Shown: piece after piece, positions 1 to 9,861 of the stretch
Layout of the letters: every line of letters begins with the position of its first letter
Position numbering within the stretch: position 1 is the first letter of the stretch
Source: Flavivirga algicola
GTDB lineage: Bacteria > Bacteroidota > Bacteroidia > Flavobacteriales > Flavobacteriaceae
Direction of reading: 5' to 3'
Assembly (NCBI RefSeq): GCF_012910715.1
Contig: NZ_JABBHF010000006.1
Coordinates: 295,364 to 359,363 of the forward strand
DNA: 64,000 nt
Notes under the pieces: model-generated
What the model was told of the DNA's origin: nothing
Seen by the model: only the letters and a program-made list of their open reading frames with translations
Databases searched by the model: none
Made by a program: the position numbers and the translations under genes

Positions 1-1797
1 TTCTCCATTAATTGTTGATGTTACAAAAATAACATTATCGTAATCTTTAGTACCCCTACCTCTTTTTACATAATCGAAATTAGTCCTTATTATTCTGAAT
101 GACTCAGATAAAATAGATCGATCATTGCGTTCTATCAAAGTACTATCGCTTTTCTTTACTCTAGGAACCTCACCTAGAACCGTTATATTCCTAATTTCTT
201 TTTCTAAATCCTCTTTATTATGGATTTTTGTATCTAATAAACTCTTAGTGTAAATAATAGAAAAAGGAATAATGAGACCCAAAAATAATGCTGCTATATA
301 AGCCATTCGCTTATTAGGCGACACCGGGCCTCCATAACTATTGTAAGCTTCATCAATTATTTTCGCACTGGGAGAAGTTGCTGTTAAAGATATAGTAGCC
401 TCTTCTCTTTTCTCTAATAGATATAAATATAGAGATTCTTTGATGCCTTGTTTCCTTTCTATTGACCGTAACCTACGTTCTTGCCCTGGTACTGAGTATA
501 TTTTAGAATTAATCCTTTTGGATTGATTTTCAAGACTTCCTATCTGAATTCTAAGTGATTTACTTGAATTATTAATACTCTGCTGAAGGTTTTGTCTAAT
601 ACCTCCTAATGTTTGATCTAATTCCTTAACTATAGGGTTCTGCTCTCCAGCACTTTTTAAGAGTGTTCTTCTTCTTTCAAGGAGTTGATTATATCTCGAT
701 GAAAGTTCAGTAATTGCTTGATCTCCTAAGCCTAAATTAGATGGAATAGCATCATATTTTCCAGAAGAATCTCCTAAAGACTCTTTCATATAGTTTAATT
801 GGTTTAATTGCATTCTGCTAGCATCTAATTGTTGCTCATTTAATGCACTAGAATTTAAAAATTGACCAGCTTCAGAAGCGACATCGGTTACCTTATTCCC
901 TGTTTTAAATCTTACAATACTATCATCAACATTCACTAAGTCTGAAGCTATCAATTCAACACGCTCATTAATAAAATTGGCAGTGTTTTTAGATATTTCA
1001 TTTTTTTTCTGGATAGTAGAAATATTATACTCATCAATCAAAGTGTTTACTATATCTTTTGCTTTTTGTATAACTGGATCAGTAATACTAACCTCAATGA
1101 CTTTTGACGACATTCCTGTAGGGTAAATTGAAATCCTATTTTTAAGAGACTCTGCCAATGATTCCAAAGGTGTTATCCTTACTCTAATATTATTTCCTAT
1201 ATAACCTTTTAATTTTTCACTTTTTGGGGTAATTATCATCCCTCCAAAAAACGTAGGGATTGTTTCTCCAAAAGTGTATTTCTTAGGAGGATCTTCTTCA
1301 TTAATTCTAAAATTGAAATCGGTAGAAGAAAGAATTTCAGTATAAAAACCAAACCCTGTATTATTGATAACTGAATCGGCTTCAATAAAGTTTATAACTA
1401 TTGGAGAGTTTTTATAAAGCTCAGATTCATTAACTCTTCCTTTAACAAAATAATTAATATTTAAATGTAATCTTTTGACAATATTCCTTAAAAAACTCCT
1501 GGATTTAATAACTTGTATCTCATCCTCAACCATGGCACCTTCTTTCTCAGAAAACAAAGACAAGTCTTTTAAAGCACTTGCAGAATCATCTTTGTCGTCT
1601 AAAAGCATTATTTTTGCCACTGCAAGATACTGAGGTGTAGTATACCTTAAATTTACATAAGCAATGCTTAAGCATATTATACAACTTAACGCAAACCATT
1701 TCCACTGCTTGAGGTAAACAGAAAGTATTTTCTTCAAATCAAATTTAAAATTTTCAGAATTATTATCAGATAAGTTTCTGTTGTCAATTAAAGCCAT
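1..1797 (-). CDS. wzc: Wzc-like polysaccharide co-polymerase / tyrosine autokinase, 3' end outside window
   Basis: Inner-membrane co-polymerase that controls chain length and export of capsule or exopolysaccharide. I translated it by hand from ATG at 1797. The first transmembrane helix is near residues 33-50 (WKWFALSCIICLSIAYV). A long periplasmic helical region follows, then a Pro-containing GPVSPNKRM stretch leading into the second helix (about residues 490-515). The reading frame reaches the window edge at residue 599 in VTSTINGE, the start of the family's Walker A motif (VTSTxxGEGKT/S), so the kinase domain and tyrosine tail lie outside. It starts 14 bp after the wza stop and is the fourth gene of a leftward unit. 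The family call is firm; kinase activity cannot be judged. Confidence 0.9.
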   Translation of the reverse strand, partial: MALIDNRNLSDNNSENFKFDLKKILSVYLKQWKWFALSCIICLSIAYVNLRYTTPQYLAVAKIMLLDDKDDSASALKDLSLFSEKEGAMVEDEIQVIKSRSFLRNIVKRLHLNINYFVKGRVNESELYKNSPIVINFIEADSVINNTGFGFYTEILSSTDFNFRINEEDPPKKYTFGETIPTFFGGMIITPKSEKLKGYIGNNIRVRITPLESLAESLKNRISIYPTGMSSKVIEVSITDPVIQKAKDIVNTLIDEYNISTIQKKNEISKNTANFINERVELIASDLVNVDDSIVRFKTGNKVTDVASEAGQFLNSSALNEQQLDASRMQLNQLNYMKESLGDSSGKYDAIPSNLGLGDQAITELSSRYNQLLERRRTLLKSAGEQNPIVKELDQTLGGIRQNLQQSINNSSKSLRIQIGSLENQSKRINSKIYSVPGQERRLRSIERKQGIKESLYLYLLEKREEATISLTATSPSAKIIDEAYNSYGGPVSPNKRMAYIAALFLGLIIPFSIIYTKSLLDTKIHNKEDLEKEIRNITVLGEVPRVKKSDSTLIERNDRSILSESFRIIRTNFDYVKRGRGTKDYDNVIFVTSTINGE

Positions 1798-1811
1798 TTT
1801 AAATTTTCTTT

Positions 1812-2594
1812 CTAGTTTCTAGTAATCAATAAAAGTGTTGTTGTTATAAGAAATGATGTAATTGAAATTATTGTACCAATTCTTGCATCACCAGAGGCAC
1901 CGCTTATTGCCGATTTATTAGGCTCTACGTAAACATAATCATTTTGTGTTAAATAATAAACAGGTGAATTAAAAACTTCTTTGTTTGTTAAGTCAATTCT
2001 AGTATACGTTTTTGTACCATTAAAATCTCTGACAACTAATACATTATCTCTCCTTCCCTTTATGGTTAAATCTCCAGCCATACCAAGTGCTTCAAGAATA
2101 GATATTCTTTCTCCAGAAACAGGATAAACACCAGGGTTGTTAACTTCTCCAGCTACGGTAACCCTAAAATTGAGAACTCTAAAAATGATTACTGGATCTT
2201 TTAGTAGGTCGCCTTCGGCGAATTTTTTCTTAAAAAGTGCTTTGGCTTCTTCAACGGTAAGGCCTAACAATTTTATTTTACCCAAAACGGGATAATCAAT
2301 ATTACCTTCTACATCAATAAGGTAGTCTATAAGTTCTCCTTGAGCACCAGCAGACCTAATTAAATTATAGGGTTGTGTAACTGTTTGGTCTAAAGTGGAA
2401 ACATAAATACTCACAACATCTCCCACTTTTAGTTTAGCAGTGAAAGTGTCTGTATCTACAACAGTTTCAAAACTCTTGGCATTCTGAAAGTAAACGATAT
2501 CCTGTTTTGATGTACATGAAGTAAAAAGCATACCAATTATTATGGCAGCAATTAGTATCTTACTTCGTATAAGTGGTTTATCCATTTTTATCAT
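1812..2594 (-). CDS. wza: Wza-like outer-membrane polysaccharide export lipoprotein
   Basis: Outer-membrane auxiliary (OPX/BexD) protein through which the assembled polysaccharide leaves the cell. The N-terminus is a lipoprotein signal: hydrophobic residues 13-24, then lipobox FTSC with Cys27. It is followed by the poly_export domain (KVGDVVSIYVSTLDQ) and SLBB-type segments (VTVAGEVNNPGVYPV). The last 20 residues are hydrophobic (IGTIISITSFLITTTLLL) and could be a C-terminal membrane helix, common in Bacteroidota homologues. The 260-residue length fits the short flavobacterial form. A second in-frame ATG three codons downstream (2585) could also be the start. It lies between capD and wzc in one operon. 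Confidence 0.9.
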   Translation of the reverse strand: MIKMDKPLIRSKILIAAIIIGMLFTSCTSKQDIVYFQNAKSFETVVDTDTFTAKLKVGDVVSIYVSTLDQTVTQPYNLIRSAGAQGELIDYLIDVEGNIDYPVLGKIKLLGLTVEEAKALFKKKFAEGDLLKDPVIIFRVLNFRVTVAGEVNNPGVYPVSGERISILEALGMAGDLTIKGRRDNVLVVRDFNGTKTYTRIDLTNKEVFNSPVYYLTQNDYVYVEPNKSAISGASGDARIGTIISITSFLITTTLLLITRN

Positions 2595-2628
2595 TATTTG
2601 GGGAAAATAATAAAATTAAAATTGATTC

Positions 2629-4569
2629 TTAAAGGTTTCCGTAATTTTTATCGGCTCTTTCTTCAGAGATTCCTTTAACTTTTTTATAAATCTGAACTCT
2701 TTTGTCAAAGCGTTCGTAATCAGAATTATTAGATTTATATTCTGGAATTAATCGTTTCATTTTCATAACAATATTGTTATTTTGGAAACGATTTGTTATA
2801 CATAGCTCTTCTATTTGGGCTTTAACTTTATCGTAATCTAATTCCCTGGTCTTACTAATCATTATCTTTTTATGGTATGTAGACAATGTGTTTTCACCAT
2901 TAGCCAATAACTCTTCATACAGCTTTTCTCCTGGACGTAATCCAGTAATCTTAATATCAATATCCTCTGGGAATCTTAGGCCAGAAAGTTTTATCATATT
3001 TTTGGCAAGATCATATATCTTAACAGACTCACCCATATCAAATATAAAAATCTCTCCTCCTTTACCCATAGTTCCTGCCTCAAGGACTAATTGAGAGGCT
3101 TCTGGGATGGTCATAAAATATCTAGTGATTTCTTTATGTGTCAAAGTAAGAGGTCCATCATTTTCAATCTGTTTTTTAAACAATGGAATTACAGAACCAT
3201 TAGACCCTAATACATTACCAAATCTTGTTGTAATGAATTTTGTTTTACTTTCTTTTTGAAGACAGCTAATATACATCTCTGCCATTCTTTTAGTGGCCCC
3301 CATGACACTTGTTGGGTTAACCGCTTTATCTGTAGATACAAAAACAAATTTCTTTACATTATATCGAGATGCCGTATCTGCCAGAAGCTTCGTTCCATTA
3401 ACATTAATTTTTATAGCTTCATAAGGCGATTTCTCCATTAATGGTACGTGCTTATAAGCAGCAGCATGAAATACCATAGTAGGCTTATGGTTTTGGAAAA
3501 TAGTATCTATTCTTAAACCATCACGAATATCGGCTACTATAGCTGTAAAATTATGTTTTCCGTTTTGTTTTAAATCTTGTTGTACATCATAAAGAGCAGA
3601 TTCGGCTTGGTCTACAAGAATTAATTCCTTTACATCAAAATTAGAAAGTTGTTTAACCAATTCACTACCGATAGATCCAGCAGCTCCAGTAACAATAACA
3701 GTTTCTCCTCTAAATTCATTTAGTAAATTAGGATTGTTTATTTCAATAGGAGGTCTTCCTAATAAATCTTCAATTTGCACTTGTTTAATTTGCTTAACGT
3801 TTAACTCTCCATTAATCCAACTTTCAATAGGCGGCACTTTAGTAATCTTTATATCTAGATTTACAAAGTCAATTAAGTTTTCCTTTTCTAAATTTTTTGA
3901 AGCAATAATTAATTCGTCTATTTGATTGGCTTCAATATAAGCATTAGTGATTTTTTCTTTTGAAAAAATAGAAATACCGTTTATCGATTTACCTTTTTTT
4001 CTTGAATTGTCGTCAATAAAGCCAACGACTTGAAATTTTGTACTAACATTACTTATTAAAGCATTATAAGTAACAATTCCTGAATCGCCAGCACCATAAA
4101 TTAAAACGCGTTTCGAAGACATTAACTTGCACTTCAAGTATTTATATGTCATTTTAAAAAGCAACCTACTAGCACTAAGTATCACAAAACTCAATAAGGC
4201 ATGCATGGTTACAATTGATAATGGTATTGTGAATCCTGGAAATACTTCAAATATCCTGTTTACTAGAACTGCTACAATACACGTTAATGACATAACAGTA
4301 ACAGATTTAAATAAGTTTACAACATCTGTAAAACCAGTATGTCTAATAACACTTTTAAAGGACCCTATTAATAAAAAGCTAAAGGTCGCTACCGTAGCTA
4401 AAAAGGGTAATTGGATTAAAAACTGTTTTAAGTCAAAATTTAATGTAAAATTAAACCTAATTAAATATGCAATAAAAAACGTTGACAAGACTATTGCCAA
4501 ATCAATTGCTAGCACGAGCCATTTCGAAGCATATTTCTGAGAGAAATAGGTAAAGTAATTATTTATCAT
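2629..4569 (-). CDS. CapD/PglF/WbpM-type nucleoside-diphosphate-sugar 4,6-dehydratase
   Basis: Membrane-bound short-chain dehydrogenase that converts UDP-GlcNAc to the 4-keto-6-deoxy sugar, the first step to bacillosamine- or QuiNAc-type sugars. Four hydrophobic segments fill residues 15-140. A first Rossmann motif YGAGDSG lies at 158-164 (CoA-binding-like domain), and the catalytic domain begins with GAAGSIGSE at 295-303. The catalytic stretch STDKAVNPTSVMGATKR (412-428) has Met423 where small SDRs have Tyr, plus Lys427; this Met is characteristic of the large WbpM/PglF branch. At 646 residues it is full length. It overlaps the aminotransferase gene by 4 bp, so the two enzymes probably act in sequence. 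Confidence 0.9.
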   Translation of the reverse strand: MINNYFTYFSQKYASKWLVLAIDLAIVLSTFFIAYLIRFNFTLNFDLKQFLIQLPFLATVATFSFLLIGSFKSVIRHTGFTDVVNLFKSVTVMSLTCIVAVLVNRIFEVFPGFTIPLSIVTMHALLSFVILSASRLLFKMTYKYLKCKLMSSKRVLIYGAGDSGIVTYNALISNVSTKFQVVGFIDDNSRKKGKSINGISIFSKEKITNAYIEANQIDELIIASKNLEKENLIDFVNLDIKITKVPPIESWINGELNVKQIKQVQIEDLLGRPPIEINNPNLLNEFRGETVIVTGAAGSIGSELVKQLSNFDVKELILVDQAESALYDVQQDLKQNGKHNFTAIVADIRDGLRIDTIFQNHKPTMVFHAAAYKHVPLMEKSPYEAIKINVNGTKLLADTASRYNVKKFVFVSTDKAVNPTSVMGATKRMAEMYISCLQKESKTKFITTRFGNVLGSNGSVIPLFKKQIENDGPLTLTHKEITRYFMTIPEASQLVLEAGTMGKGGEIFIFDMGESVKIYDLAKNMIKLSGLRFPEDIDIKITGLRPGEKLYEELLANGENTLSTYHKKIMISKTRELDYDKVKAQIEELCITNRFQNNNIVMKMKRLIPEYKSNNSDYERFDKRVQIYKKVKGISEERADKNYGNL

Positions 4570-5696
4570 AAGTTGGGGGTTTTTAAAATTTTATTTAGCA
4601 CTCTATCTAAATCGTTTTGACTTAAATTAGATCCACTTGGTAAACAAAGACCTTTATCAAAAAGATCTTCAGAAACTCCATTTGTAAAATGAAGATAATC
4701 TTTAAAGACAGGTTGCATGTGCATTGGTTTCCACAATGGTCTTGATTCAATATCATCCTCCTGTAACGTAAGTCTTATTTGTTCACGAGTCTCGAAAGAA
4801 TCTGTTTTTATGCAAGTAATCCATCTGTTTGAAAAGAACCCTTGAGGTTCTTCTAAAAACTCGATAGTATTAAATTGTGACAAATTTGCCTTATAGAAAT
4901 TGAAATTTTTCCTTCTAGCTTCAACTCTATCATCAATCACTTCCATTTGTCCTCTACCAATTCCTGCTAAAACATTACTCATTCTGTAATTATAACCAAT
5001 AGATGAATGTTCATAATGAGGCGCATTATCTCTTGCTTGTGTGGATAAAAAAACTGCTTTTTCTTTTAGACTTTGCGTATTGGTAATTAAAGCACCACCA
5101 CCCGAGGTTGTTATTATTTTATTGCCATTAAATGATAATATACTAATATCAGAAAGTGTTGCACATTTTTGTTCAAAATAAGTACTACCCAAAGCTTCTG
5201 CACTATCCTCTATTACTGGTATCTCATATTTTTTAGCAATTGCATTAATTTCATTTGCCTTATAAGGCATTCCATATAAATGTACTGCTATTATCGCTTT
5301 AGGTTTTTTATATTTTTCTATTCTATCTTTAATAGCTATTTCTAATAACTCTGGCGACATGTTCCATGTGTCTGGTTCACTATCTATAAAAATAGGTGTA
5401 GCGCCTTGATATAGTATAGGATTTGCAGAAGCAGAAAAAGTGAAACTTTGACATAAAACTTCATCGCCTTTAGATACATTAAGTAATTCAAGTGCTAAAT
5501 GGATAGCAGCTGTACCAGAGCTTAACGCAGCAACATGTTTATTTTCACCTAAATAATCCCTTAAATCATTTTCAAACCCATCAACATGTGGTCCTAATGG
5601 TGCAATCCAATTCGTATCAAAAGCCTCTGCTACAAATTTCTGCTCCGAACCTCCCATGTGAGGAGATGATAAATATATTTTAGTCTTGGTCAACAT
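4566..5696 (-). CDS. DegT/DnrJ/EryC1-family UDP-4-keto-sugar aminotransferase (PglE-like)
   Basis: PLP-dependent aminotransferase expected to aminate C4 of the 4-keto sugar made by the overlapping dehydratase. The substrate-binding start LSSPHMGGSEQ, the VIEDSAEALG segment (Asp164 for the pyridine nitrogen) and the PLP lysine Lys193 in NGNKIITTSGGG are all present, and 376 residues is normal for the family. It is the first gene of the leftward export unit. A promoter box candidate lies about 110 bp upstream. The partner acetyltransferase (PglD) and phosphoglycosyltransferase (PglC) usual for bacillosamine are not next to it in this window. Confidence 0.88.
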   Translation of the reverse strand: MLTKTKIYLSSPHMGGSEQKFVAEAFDTNWIAPLGPHVDGFENDLRDYLGENKHVAALSSGTAAIHLALELLNVSKGDEVLCQSFTFSASANPILYQGATPIFIDSEPDTWNMSPELLEIAIKDRIEKYKKPKAIIAVHLYGMPYKANEINAIAKKYEIPVIEDSAEALGSTYFEQKCATLSDISILSFNGNKIITTSGGGALITNTQSLKEKAVFLSTQARDNAPHYEHSSIGYNYRMSNVLAGIGRGQMEVIDDRVEARRKNFNFYKANLSQFNTIEFLEEPQGFFSNRWITCIKTDSFETREQIRLTLQEDDIESRPLWKPMHMQPVFKDYLHFTNGVSEDLFDKGLCLPSGSNLSQNDLDRVLNKILKTPNL

Positions 5697-6378
5697 TTAT
5701 ACGTTTTATAATTTCAGTTTATTGCATAAGATATCCGTACAGCTTTTTACAACTGTACAATTTATTACATATACTATTTCTGAATGATTTCCCTCTTTAT
5801 CCATAAAACAAAATTAATTCCTATTATTAGCTTAAATTAATATTTAGTATTAAGTGATTTTTAAAATATTTGTTGTATTAATCTATTTTTAATTTTACAG
5901 ATTAATGATTGAGAGATTTTGGAAATATTTTATTTTTATCATTTAAATACAATTAAATTAATTTGCTATTAATCAATTCAATTTGTGTTTTACGGCGTAA
6001 ATTTAGTAATTGTTTTGAAGCAATGTGACTAGAATTAATTTAATTCGCTAAAAGAGTAATTAAAATCGGTTAAATACATCTATGTTTTTAATTGAAAGTA
6101 AAAGTATGCATGTTGTCGATTCTATAATTTCAATTTTTAGTCTGTGGTGTTTTACTTAAACCTAGTGTTTTTGTAGGTTTTTTAATACATTTAAAGACAG
6201 TGATCAAAAATACATTCTTGAAGAAGATAAATGTCGGTTTTTAGATAAAGGTTTGTTTGGTCGTTTATTTTTACACATAGATGAATTTCATCGGGAAAAA
6301 TGGGTATTGATATAATTAGTTAACCCGTTCCGTTTATTTTTTTAATATTTGCCTCGAATAAATAAATCCTAAATCTAA
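5697..6378. other. Divergent intergenic region between the two polysaccharide units
   Basis: A 682-bp AT-rich stretch with no convincing ORF, RNA gene or strong hairpin. It must hold the promoters of both units. On the minus strand I see one exact TAnnTTTG box (5809-5816). On the plus strand only a one-mismatch version (AATATTTG, about 6344-6351) lies just ahead of the epimerase gene. The length may reflect long leaders or regulator binding; I recognise no operator. Confidence 0.5.
5809..5816 (-). promoter_or_regulatory. Candidate Bacteroidota -7 box (TAATTTTG) of the export operon
   Basis: Read on the minus strand this is TAATTTTG, an exact match to TAnnTTTG. It would give a leader of roughly 100 nt before the aminotransferase ATG at 5696. 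I find no clear TTTG -33 box at the usual distance, so the call rests on one element. Confidence 0.35.
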
Positions 6379-7377
6379 ATGACCGAACAACAACTAAAAA
6401 CTTTATTAGGAAAAACAGTACTTATTACTGGTGGTGCGGGTTTTATTGGCTCTAACCTATGTGAAGTTTTATTAGACCACAATATAAAGGTAGTTTGCTT
6501 AGATAATTTCTCGACAGGAAAACGAACCAATATAGATCCTTTTTTAAGTAACGATAATTTTAAATTAATTGAAGGGGATATTAGAAACCTTGATGATTGC
6601 CATAATGCATGTACAAACGTAGACTATGTATTACATCAAGCTGCCTTAGGGTCTGTGCCAAGATCTATAAATGATCCCATTACAACAAACGACGTCAACG
6701 TTTCTGGTTTTTTAAACATGTTGGTAGCTGCTAGAGACGCCAAAGTGAAACGTTTTGTATACGCTGCCAGCTCTTCAACTTATGGAGATCATGAGGCATT
6801 GCCTAAGATTGAAGATACTATTGGGAAACCATTATCTCCTTACGCCATCACTAAATACGTAAATGAATTATATGCAGAAATCTTTTTTAGCACATATAAA
6901 TTAGATACTGTCGGGTTACGTTATTTTAATGTCTTTGGGAAAAGACAGGACCCAAATGGTGCATATGCTGCTGTAATCCCGAAGTTTGTTCAACAATATA
7001 TAAATCACGAATCACCTATTATTAATGGAGATGGAAGTTATTCAAGAGACTTTACTTTTATTGATAATGTGGTTCAAATGAATATCAATGCATTGACTGT
7101 TGATAATAAAGATGCATTAAATACTGTGTACAATGTCGCATACGGAGAGCGAACGACTTTAATTGAGTTAGCGACTTTACTAAAAGAATATTTATCTGAA
7201 TTTGATAGCGTTATAGGTAATATTGAAATAAAACACAGAGATAATAGAATTGGAGATATCCCTCACTCTTTAGCTTCTATTGATAAAGCAAAACAATTAT
7301 TAAATTACGACCCAAAATACAATATTAACAGTGGTTTAAAAGAAGCTGTAAAGTGGTATTGGGAGAATTTAAAATAA
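6379..7377 (+). CDS. wbpP: WbpP/TviC/Gne-like UDP-N-acetylhexosamine (or uronate) C4-epimerase
   Basis: Extended SDR that interconverts UDP-GlcNAc(A) and UDP-GalNAc(A) in the cytoplasm. GGAGFIG at residues 18-24 binds NAD. The catalytic region has ASSSTYGDHEALPK followed by Tyr155-x-x-x-Lys159, and the phrase IGKPLSPYAITKYVNELYAE is characteristic of the WbpP/TviC branch. Length (332) fits. It is the first gene of the rightward unit and lies 22 bp before a TviB/WbpA-type dehydrogenase, the same pairing that makes GalNAcA in Vi antigen and in Pseudomonas O6. The exact substrate (amino sugar or its uronate) is inferred from that pairing. Confidence 0.85.
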   Translation: MTEQQLKTLLGKTVLITGGAGFIGSNLCEVLLDHNIKVVCLDNFSTGKRTNIDPFLSNDNFKLIEGDIRNLDDCHNACTNVDYVLHQAALGSVPRSINDPITTNDVNVSGFLNMLVAARDAKVKRFVYAASSSTYGDHEALPKIEDTIGKPLSPYAITKYVNELYAEIFFSTYKLDTVGLRYFNVFGKRQDPNGAYAAVIPKFVQQYINHESPIINGDGSYSRDFTFIDNVVQMNINALTVDNKDALNTVYNVAYGERTTLIELATLLKEYLSEFDSVIGNIEIKHRDNRIGDIPHSLASIDKAKQLLNYDPKYNINSGLKEAVKWYWENLK

Positions 7378-7399
7378 AGTTATATTATCAAAATAAAAA

Positions 7400-8683
7400 A
7401 TGAAGGATATTAAAATTGCCGTTATTGGATTGGGCTATGTTGGCCTGCCATTGGCTAGACTTTTTGCAACTAAATATAATGTTGTAGGCTTTGATATTAA
7501 TCAAGGTAGAATTAATGAATTGTCTGAAGGAAATGATTCGACTCTTGAAGTAGATTCCGATACTTTAAAATCAGTTTTAAAAAACAATGCAGTCGATGGC
7601 ATAGGTTTGTATTGTAGTGCTTCACTTGAAGATATAAAAGATTGCAACTATTATGTAATTACGGTTCCTACCCCTATTGATAAGAACAATAGACCAGATT
7701 TAACACCTCTTTATAAGTCTAGTGAAACCGTTGCTAAAGTTTTAAAGAAAGGAGATATCGTTATTTACGAATCTACAGTATATCCTGGTGTAACAGAAGA
7801 TGAATGTGTACCAGTTCTTGAAAAAATTAGCGGACTTGCATTTAATAAAGATTTTTATGTAGGCTATTCGCCAGAAAGAATAAACCCCGGTGACAAACTT
7901 CATACGGTTGAGAAAATACTTAAAGTAACGGCTGGTTCTACTCCAGAAATTGGTAAAAAAGTGGACGCTTTATATGCTAGTGTTATTACAGCTGGGACTC
8001 ATTTAGCGCCTACTATTAAAGTAGCTGAAGCGGCTAAAGTAATTGAAAATTCACAACGTGATATAAATATTGCTTTTGTTAATGAATTGGCTAAGATTTT
8101 CAATTTAATGGATATTGATACACATTCTGTCCTCAAAGCAGCTGGTACTAAATGGAACTTTTTACCATTTAAACCTGGATTAGTTGGCGGACATTGTATA
8201 GGTGTAGATCCATATTACTTAGCACAAAAAGCCCAAGAGGTTGGATATCATCCAGAAATTATATTGGCAGGACGTCGCGTAAATGATAGTATGGGACAAT
8301 ATGTAGCTTCTGAAGTTATTAAATTAATGGTAAAGAATGATATTCGCATTAAAGATGCTAAGATATTAGTTCTTGGCATTACATTCAAGGAAAACTGTCC
8401 AGATGTTAGAAATACTAAAGCTGTTGATGTTATTAATCAATTAAAAAGTTATGGTACAAATATTACTGTTTATGACCCTTGGGCAGAACCAGAAGAGGTT
8501 GAGAATGAATATAATTTGCAAACTACAAAAGTACTGTCTAACAATAAATTTGATGCTGTAGTTTTAACAGTAGCTCATGACGAATTCCTAAATAATGATT
8601 TTAGTGATATATTAAATACTAATGGCGTGTTATATGATGTAAAAGGTGTCTTAAAAGATACTAACGTTAATGGAAGGCTTTAA
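7400..8683 (+). CDS. tviB: UDP-N-acetyl-hexosamine 6-dehydrogenase (TviB/WbpA family)
   Basis: NAD-dependent dehydrogenase that oxidises C6 of UDP-GlcNAc (or UDP-GalNAc) to the uronate. The N-terminal Rossmann motif GLGYVGLP is at residues 10-17, VPTPIDKNNRPDL at 89-101, catalytic Cys266 sits in GGHCIGVDPYYL, and the C-terminal FKENCPDVRNT is typical of the TviB/WbpO group rather than UDP-glucose dehydrogenase. Length 427 is normal. Together with the preceding epimerase it should supply an N-acetylhexosaminuronic acid for the repeat unit. Confidence 0.88.
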   Translation: MKDIKIAVIGLGYVGLPLARLFATKYNVVGFDINQGRINELSEGNDSTLEVDSDTLKSVLKNNAVDGIGLYCSASLEDIKDCNYYVITVPTPIDKNNRPDLTPLYKSSETVAKVLKKGDIVIYESTVYPGVTEDECVPVLEKISGLAFNKDFYVGYSPERINPGDKLHTVEKILKVTAGSTPEIGKKVDALYASVITAGTHLAPTIKVAEAAKVIENSQRDINIAFVNELAKIFNLMDIDTHSVLKAAGTKWNFLPFKPGLVGGHCIGVDPYYLAQKAQEVGYHPEIILAGRRVNDSMGQYVASEVIKLMVKNDIRIKDAKILVLGITFKENCPDVRNTKAVDVINQLKSYGTNITVYDPWAEPEEVENEYNLQTTKVLSNNKFDAVVLTVAHDEFLNNDFSDILNTNGVLYDVKGVLKDTNVNGRL

Positions 8684-8787
8684 TGTAAAATACTAGCTTA
8701 AAAAAATATTTAGCCTAATTAAAAATTAACACTTTTAGCATTTTTTGTTTGAATTGAAAAAAGTTAAAACCTTTAAAATTGATGTTT

Positions 8788-9837
8788 ATGAAAATTTTAA
8801 TAACAGGAGGAGCAGGTTTTATTGGCTCTCACGTAGTGCGATTGTTTGCTACTAAATATCCGAATTATCAAATATATAATTTAGATGCTCTGACGTATGC
8901 AGGAAATTTAGAGAATTTAAAAGATTTAGAGTCTTTAAATAATTATACTTTTATAAAAGGAGATATTACAAATGAAGATTTTATAAAACAAATTTTCAAA
9001 AAATATAAATTTGAGGCAATTATTCATTTGGCAGCGGAATCTCATGTAGATAGATCTATAACTGACCCTTTAGCATTTGCAAAAACAAATATTTTGGGTA
9101 CTATGATTTTACTGAATGCATTTAAGAATTTGTGGAAAGATAACTGGAATGATAAACTATTTTACCATATAAGTACAGATGAAGTTTATGGAACTTTAGG
9201 AACTGATGGTCTTTTTAAAGAGTCTACGCCTTATGCTCCTAATTCACCTTATTCAGCTTCAAAAGCAAGTTCAGACCATTTTGTGAGAGCATATGGAGAA
9301 ACTTACAATTTACCTTACGTGATTTCTAATTGTTCAAACAATTATGGTCCCAATCAATTTCCTGAAAAACTTATTCCTTTATTTATAAATAACATTATAA
9401 ATAACAAAGTTTTACCTGTTTATGGAGATGGGAATTATACAAGGGATTGGTTATATGTTAAAGATCATGCAATAGCAATCGATTTAATCTTTCATAAAGG
9501 AAAAAATGCCGAAACTTATAATATTGGAGGATTTAATGAATGGAAAAACTTGGATTTGGTGAAGCTACTTTGTGATGTTATGGATGAGAAATTAGACAGA
9601 AAGCTTGGTAGTTCTCAGGAGTTAATAACATTTATAAAAGATAGACCTGGTCATGATTTAAGGTATGCTATCGATGCGTCAAAAATCAACAACAACTTGG
9701 GTTGGAGTCCCTCAGTAACCTTTGAGCAAGGCTTGTTAAAAACTGTAGATTGGTATTTAGAAAACTCAGAATGGTTACAAAATGTTACTTCTGGAAATTA
9801 CCAATCCTATTATGATAAAATGTATTTACAGAATTAG
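8788..9837 (+). CDS. rfbB: dTDP-glucose 4,6-dehydratase
   Basis: Makes dTDP-4-keto-6-deoxyglucose, the common precursor of dTDP-deoxysugars. I start at ATG 8788, giving MKILITGGAGFIGSH as in the family; ATG 8782 and TTG 8779 are in-frame alternatives. NAD-binding GGAGFIG is at 7-13, Thr130-Asp131-Glu132 is the catalytic TDE in STDEVYG, and Tyr155-Ser-Ala-Ser-Lys159 is the YxxxK pair. At 349-352 residues it is full length. A gap of about 100 bp separates it from tviB, so it may open its own unit. No rmlC or rmlD follows; the product is apparently diverted to 3-amino sugars by the next genes. Confidence 0.93.
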   Translation: MKILITGGAGFIGSHVVRLFATKYPNYQIYNLDALTYAGNLENLKDLESLNNYTFIKGDITNEDFIKQIFKKYKFEAIIHLAAESHVDRSITDPLAFAKTNILGTMILLNAFKNLWKDNWNDKLFYHISTDEVYGTLGTDGLFKESTPYAPNSPYSASKASSDHFVRAYGETYNLPYVISNCSNNYGPNQFPEKLIPLFINNIINNKVLPVYGDGNYTRDWLYVKDHAIAIDLIFHKGKNAETYNIGGFNEWKNLDLVKLLCDVMDEKLDRKLGSSQELITFIKDRPGHDLRYAIDASKINNNLGWSPSVTFEQGLLKTVDWYLENSEWLQNVTSGNYQSYYDKMYLQN

Positions 9838-9861
9838 TGACAATACTAAAAACAATAAAAT